Assembly: GCF_013299165.1 (NCBI RefSeq)
Contig: NZ_JAAFKD010000001.1
Coordinates: 372,001-436,000 of the forward strand
Reading direction: 5' to 3'
Origin: Microcoleus sp. bin38.metabat.b11b12b14.051
Lineage (GTDB): Bacteria; Cyanobacteriota; Cyanobacteriia; Cyanobacteriales; Microcoleaceae
Length of the DNA stretch: 64,000 nt
The notes under the pieces are model-generated. The model ran no database searches. It was not told where the DNA came from and was given only the letters and a program-made list of their open reading frames with translations. The position numbers were made by a program, and so were the translations under genes. Below, in pieces: positions 60,511-64,000 of this stretch; the stretch's first letter is position 1, and each line of letters opens with the position of its first letter.

Positions 60511-61596
60511 GTGGAACTACAAGAGTATTTGCGCCAGCACGGATTAGAAACTTTGTGCGAAACTTATCATATCAAAGTTACCCGCCACCGCCAATATCCC
60601 GATCTAGTCTGTCTCAAATACTCGCAGATAGAATCTCCGATGGGCGAAAAAATAGTCCAACAGTGTCGGGGTATTATTTTAGATTCATCTCAAAACTGGC
60701 AGATTGTTTCTTATCCCTACGACAAATTTTTTAACTACGGGGAAGGCCACGCGGCTACAATTGATTGGAGTCAAGCCAAAGTTTACGAAAAACTAGACGG
60801 TTCTCTGACTGTACTGTATTTTTATAACGGAGAATGGAGAGTGCAATCTAGCGGCACTCCCGACGCAGCCGGAGAAGTTAACGGTTTTGGATTCAGCTTT
60901 GCCGAACTTTTTTGGAAAGTCTGGCAAGAATTGGGATATAAATTTCCAGCCGAAACTGACCAGTGTTATATCTTTGAGTTGATGACTCCTTATAATAGAA
61001 TAGTTGTGCAGCAAGCCAACAATCAAATTGTGCTGCATGGCGTTCGGAATATTCAAACTCTGCTAGAAACCGACCCCAGTATTTCGGCTCATAAATATGG
61101 TTGGGAATTGGTAGCATCTTATCCCTTAACTAGCTGGAAAGAAGTTATCGAAGCTTCTCAACATTTAGATCCGATGAATTCGGAAGGGTATATTATTTGT
61201 GATGCTAACTTCAATCGAGTTAAAGTAAAGTCTCCGCAATATGTGGCGATTTCTCATCTGCGGGAGGGGTTTTCGACTCGCCGGATGATAGAGATTATTG
61301 TGACTAATGAAGGAGAAGAATTTTTAGCATATTTTCCTGAGTGGACTGAATTGTATCAAAAGGTCAAGGATAAATATAACTGTTTGGTTGCAGAAATTGA
61401 GGAGGTTTATCGGGAACACGAACAGATTGAAGTGCAGAAAGATTTTGCTTTTGCTGTGAAACATTTGCCGTATTCGGGGATTTTGTTTTCTTTGCGGGCT
61501 CGCAGGGTTGCGGGAGTAAAAGAAGCTCTCCGCGATGTTACAATCCACAAGATAGAGGAGTTATTAGGTTTGGATTACATCAATTTAGGACTTTAG
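60511..61596 (+). CDS. T4 Rnl1-like RNA ligase
   Basis: 361 residues from a GTG at 60511, with TAGGAG seven bases ahead. It joins 5'-phosphate and 3'-OH RNA ends, typically repairing broken tRNA. Motif I has the adenylated Lys94 in VYEKLDGSLTVLYF. Before it, CRGIILDSSQNWQ and SYPYDKFFNYGEG match the Rnl1 N-terminus. Motif IIIa is CYIFELMTPYNRIVV, motif IV is SEGYIICDANF and motif V is RVKVKSPQYVAISHL. The C-terminal ~100 residues are helical. The Pnkp gene downstream supplies matching ends, as in phage T4. Confidence 0.9.
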   Translation: MELQEYLRQHGLETLCETYHIKVTRHRQYPDLVCLKYSQIESPMGEKIVQQCRGIILDSSQNWQIVSYPYDKFFNYGEGHAATIDWSQAKVYEKLDGSLTVLYFYNGEWRVQSSGTPDAAGEVNGFGFSFAELFWKVWQELGYKFPAETDQCYIFELMTPYNRIVVQQANNQIVLHGVRNIQTLLETDPSISAHKYGWELVASYPLTSWKEVIEASQHLDPMNSEGYIICDANFNRVKVKSPQYVAISHLREGFSTRRMIEIIVTNEGEEFLAYFPEWTELYQKVKDKYNCLVAEIEEVYREHEQIEVQKDFAFAVKHLPYSGILFSLRARRVAGVKEALRDVTIHKIEELLGLDYINLGL

Positions 61597-61990
61597 TCCT
61601 CCTCCAGGTTCGTAATAAGAACTTTAGTCCTCCTCCAGGTTCGTAGTAAGGACTTTAGTCCTCCTCCAGGTTCGTAGTAAGGACTTTAGTCCTCCTCCAG
61701 GTTCGTAGTAAGGACTTTAGTCCTCCTCCAGGTTCGTAGTAAGGACTTTAGTCCTCCTCCAGGTTCGTAGTAAGGACTTTAGTCCTCTCCAGGTTCGTAG
61801 TAAGGACTTTAGTCCTCCTCCAGGTTCGTAGTAAGGACTTTAGTCCTCCTCCAGGTTCGTAGTGAGGACTTTAGTCCTCCTCCAGGTTCGTAGTGAGGAC
61901 TTTAGTCCTTCTTAGGCTTAATAAGGACTGAAGTCCTCACTACAAACCTAGGATAAATTAGGACTGAAGTCCTCACTACGAACCTGGATT
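61588..61990. repeat. 31-bp tandem hairpin array with inverted terminal copies
   Basis: About eleven units of 31 bp (GGACTTTAGTCCTCCTCCAG then GTTCGTAGTAA) run from 61588. One unit near 61774 lacks 3 bases. GGACTTTAGTCC in each unit is self-complementary. From 61918 two copies appear in the opposite sense (AAGGACTGAAGTCCTCACTA, then CAAACCT or CGAACCT), so the array can fold back on itself. No spacers are present, so it is not CRISPR. It begins inside the last codons of the ligase gene and ends just before the Pnkp start. Confidence 0.9.
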
Positions 61991-62016
61991 TTTTGTTAAT
62001 AGCTAGGAGATACAGC

Positions 62017-62865
62017 ATGAAAAGAGTTATTGTACTTGTCGGTTTACCTGCGTCGGGAAAATCTCAGTTTGCTAGGGAATTGCTGTTGTCTGAACCTGCA
62101 AGATGGGTGCGTAGTAATAAAGATTTACTCAGAGAAATGGCTCACGCTTCCCATTGGTCGCCTGCGAATGAAAAGTTTATTGTACAGTTGAGAGATACGA
62201 TTATTTTGATGGCGTTGGAAAGCGGCAAACACGTCATTGTTGATGATACTAATTTTGGGCCGCATATCGAACATATTAAACAGTTAGTCAAAGGTCAAGC
62301 TGTTGTCGAAGTTAATGATTCTTTCCTGCAAGTTTCGGTGGAAGAATGTATTAAACGCGATTTGAAAAGACCTAATTCTGTGGGCAAAGATGTGATAATG
62401 AAGATGTACAATCAGTACGTGCGGGTTCAGGTTGCGCCGCCGGAATATAACCCGGATTTGCCGGATGCAATTCTTGTCGATATGGACGGTACGCTGGCAC
62501 TTCTTAATGGTAGAAATCCTTTTGATGCTTCAAAGTGCGATCGCGATTTACCGAATCAGCCTGTGTTAGATACCATCCGCAAGTGGCAGTCTAGCGTTAA
62601 TATTATCGTAGTATCGGGTAGAACCGATGACTGTAAACCTCAGACTGAACAATGGTTGCGGCAATACGAGGTCAATTATGCAGGCCTCTATATGCGGAAA
62701 ACTGGGGATATGAGGAAGGATGCGATTATGAAGGAGGAAATCTATCAGCAGCAGATTGCAGGACAATATAATGTTAAGTTTGTATTGGACGATCGCCAGC
62801 AAGTCGTTGATATGTGGCGATCGTTGGGATTGACTGTTTTTCAAGTAGATGAAGGGGATTTTTAA
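62017..62865 (+). CDS. pnkp: polynucleotide 5'-kinase / 3'-phosphatase (T4 Pnkp-like)
   Basis: 282 residues from the ATG near 62017 (MKRVIVLVGLPASGKSQFAR). An upstream TTG would add eight residues. The kinase domain (1-145) has P-loop GLPASGKS (about 9-16), the base in RWVRSNKDLLREM, and the lid region RDLKRPNSVGKDVI-like KRDLKRPNSVGKDV. The phosphatase domain (150-282) is a HAD fold: VDMDGTLALLNGRN (nucleophile Asp near 155-157), IIVVSGRTDDCKP, KFVLDDRQQVVDMWRSLGL. It heals 2',3'-cyclic or 3'-phosphate and 5'-OH ends so the upstream Rnl1-type ligase can seal them. Confidence 0.93.
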   Translation: MKRVIVLVGLPASGKSQFARELLLSEPARWVRSNKDLLREMAHASHWSPANEKFIVQLRDTIILMALESGKHVIVDDTNFGPHIEHIKQLVKGQAVVEVNDSFLQVSVEECIKRDLKRPNSVGKDVIMKMYNQYVRVQVAPPEYNPDLPDAILVDMDGTLALLNGRNPFDASKCDRDLPNQPVLDTIRKWQSSVNIIVVSGRTDDCKPQTEQWLRQYEVNYAGLYMRKTGDMRKDAIMKEEIYQQQIAGQYNVKFVLDDRQQVVDMWRSLGLTVFQVDEGDF

Positions 62866-62942
62866 CGTCGGATCGATTTGGGCGATTTATCGCCCTGCTC
62901 GCGATGCTATAATCCAAGTAACAGTGAATCAAAATTTTTACT

Positions 62943-63527
62943 ATGATAGCTATTCCCCAAGCCCCCCAAAAAATGACCTTCGAGGAATATCTCGAATGGG
63001 AAGCCCAACAAGACATTCGCTACGAATATGTCAACGGCGAAGTCTTTGGTATGACTGGTGGTACAATTCCCCATAACGATCTTGCACTTAACTTTTATAC
63101 TGCTGTGCGCCCTCATTTGCGATCGAGAGGTTGTCGGGCTAATGTGTCAGATGTGAAATTGCAAGTTAGTCCTCGCAGCCGTTACTATTACCCGGATGTG
63201 ATAGTCAGTTGCGATCCTGAAGATATGAATGCGCGCAAGTTTATTCAACATCCGAAACTAATTGTGGAAGTTCTATCGCCCGGTACAAGTAGTAAGGATC
63301 GAGATGAAAAATTTACTGCTTACCTGAAAATTCCGACTTTACAAGAGTACATCTTGATTGATTCTGAAAAAATCTCCGTTGAACGTTACTGTCGGGGAGA
63401 GGGTAGAATGTGGCTTTACTATTCTTATAGTGCTGGAGAGATTGTAACTTTGTCAAGTATTGAATTTGAGTTGCCGATCGCACTTTTGTATGAAGGTGTT
63501 ACTTTTGAGATAGAAACCGAAACATAA
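62943..63527 (+). CDS. Uma2 family (DUF820) PD-(D/E)xK nuclease-like protein
   Basis: 194 residues. The Uma2 fold is seen in MTFEEYLEWEAQQDIRYEYV, GTIPHNDLALNFYTAVRPHL, SRYYYPDVIVSCDPEDMNAR (Asp), PKLIVEVLSPGTSSKDRDEK (Glu and Lys of the PD-(D/E)xK site) and FTAYLKIPTLQEYILID. Cyanobacteria carry dozens of these genes with unknown targets. It starts 77 bp after the Pnkp gene in the same direction, though Uma2 genes scatter widely, so the link may be chance. Confidence 0.9.
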   Translation: MIAIPQAPQKMTFEEYLEWEAQQDIRYEYVNGEVFGMTGGTIPHNDLALNFYTAVRPHLRSRGCRANVSDVKLQVSPRSRYYYPDVIVSCDPEDMNARKFIQHPKLIVEVLSPGTSSKDRDEKFTAYLKIPTLQEYILIDSEKISVERYCRGEGRMWLYYSYSAGEIVTLSSIEFELPIALLYEGVTFEIETET

Positions 63528-63559
63528 ATCAACACGGTTCAGTTGATAATTTATTTTTA

Positions 63560-63880
63560 TAGCCCGGAGATCCCCCTAAATCCCCCTTAAGAAGCAGGGT
63601 GGTTTCATTGTCGGGAGAGGAAATCTCAAACTACCAAAAGTATCGCTTAAACGTCGGATAGTGCGATCGGCGAAGGTACGTAGTTGGGCTTCAGCCCTCT
63701 TTATATATATGTCTAAAGAGGGCTGAAGCCCAACTACGTACCTATTTCTATGATGACAATAAAACCACCCTGCTAAATCCCCCTTAAGAAGGGGACTTTG
63801 AAGAATTTCTTGTTCCCCCCTTTTTTCAAGGGGGGCTAGGGGGGATCGGCTTTATGGGACAGGCTAGAAGCCCATCCCAC
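63560..63880. repeat. mixed palindromes after the Uma2 gene
   Basis: 63565 and 63772 carry CCTAAATCCCCCTTAAGAAG-type units. 63678-63742 is a palindrome GTACGTAGTTGGGCTTCAGC CCTCTTT / AAAGAGG GCTGAAGCCCAACTACGTAC with a TATATATAT centre (about a 27-bp stem). 63813-63848 is CCCCCCTTTTTTCAAGGGGG GGCTAGGGGGGAT, the relative of the NACHT-gene insert. Confidence 0.75.
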
Positions 63881-63921
63881 AAGAGTAGATAGAATTTGTA
63901 CGTAGATTCTGATGGCATTTT

Positions 63922-64000
63922 CTACCGTGTCCAAGCTAGCCATTTATTAAACAAATCTTTCACAAACGGAGTCAAGCGAGTGCGATTGTAAGCATCTGCC
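63922..64000 (-). CDS. C-terminal end of an unidentified gene, cut by window edge
   Basis: On the minus strand the frame entering from the right edge reads ADAYNRTRLTPFVKDLFNKW then LAWTR and a TAG stop at 63922-63924. The composition looks coding and no stop interrupts it, but 25 residues are too few to name a family. Confidence 0.4.
   Translation of the reverse strand, partial: ADAYNRTRLTPFVKDLFNKWLAWTR

Noticed and set aside
61588-61990. CRISPR array
   Set aside because: Units of 31 bp follow each other directly without spacers and two copies are inverted; no cas genes nearby.

Overview
The window is a 64 kb piece of a filamentous cyanobacterial chromosome, most like the Microcoleus/Oscillatoria/Phormidium group. 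The signs are very frequent GCGATCGC-type (HIP1) sites, a high-light-inducible chlorophyll-binding protein, cyanobacterial DUF families (DUF3386, DUF1824), many PAS/GAF histidine kinases, and dense palindromic intergenic repeats of the kind typical of large Oscillatoriales genomes. Species assignment is inference. I found no tRNA, rRNA, cas gene or true CRISPR array.

Left part (1-23 kb). The 5' edge holds a partial polyphosphate kinase on the minus strand. Next is a NACHT-HEAT ATPase gene split in two by a single extra base in a poly-G run inside a 75-bp tandem repeat. Further on are an aspartic-protease-like gene, a small XRE regulator, and a three-gene sugar-nucleotide cluster (Ugd, UDP-xylose synthase, UDP-glucuronate 4-epimerase), which together make UDP-glucuronate and its xylose and galacturonate derivatives for surface polysaccharide. 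Then come a ParDE-type toxin-antitoxin pair, a palindromic repeat block, two AAA/STAND-like ATPases (one with a Gly-Val membrane repeat, one with a helix-turn-helix) with a small divergent two-helix membrane protein, a Doc-type toxin-antitoxin pair followed by a decayed HigA-like antitoxin, and lepA.

Middle (23-42 kb). A PAS-GAF histidine kinase is followed by a group II intron with its RT/maturase/HNH protein. The intron sits inside the right terminal repeat of a ~130-bp MITE. Then come a possible orphan HEARO/omega RNA, a truncated paralogue of the kinase lacking its ATPase domain, a PAS-only protein, a DUF3386 protein, an Nfu-type Fe-S scaffold, a GH57 glycosidase, a large PAS histidine kinase with a CheY-like regulator, small cyanobacterial proteins and an hli gene that is too short for ordinary ORF lists.

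Right part (42-64 kb). This holds a WGR-HEAT protein with a SWIM zinc-finger protein, a ~190-bp hairpin element, a NYN nuclease, and RNase III directly followed by a retron-type reverse transcriptase. After these are a polysaccharide deacetylase, DUF1824, glycogen synthase, a Deg-like protease and hemC, then a Panacea-antitoxin pair with a candidate toxin and two paralogous secreted proteins. The right end holds a T4-like RNA-repair pair (Rnl1-type RNA ligase and Pnkp kinase-phosphatase) split by a 31-bp tandem array, a Uma2 nuclease, and the tail of another gene.

The strongest candidates for undescribed biology are the homopolymer-switchable NACHT gene, the RNase III plus retron-type RT pair, the RNA ligase/Pnkp cassette with its hairpin array, and several structured non-coding elements.
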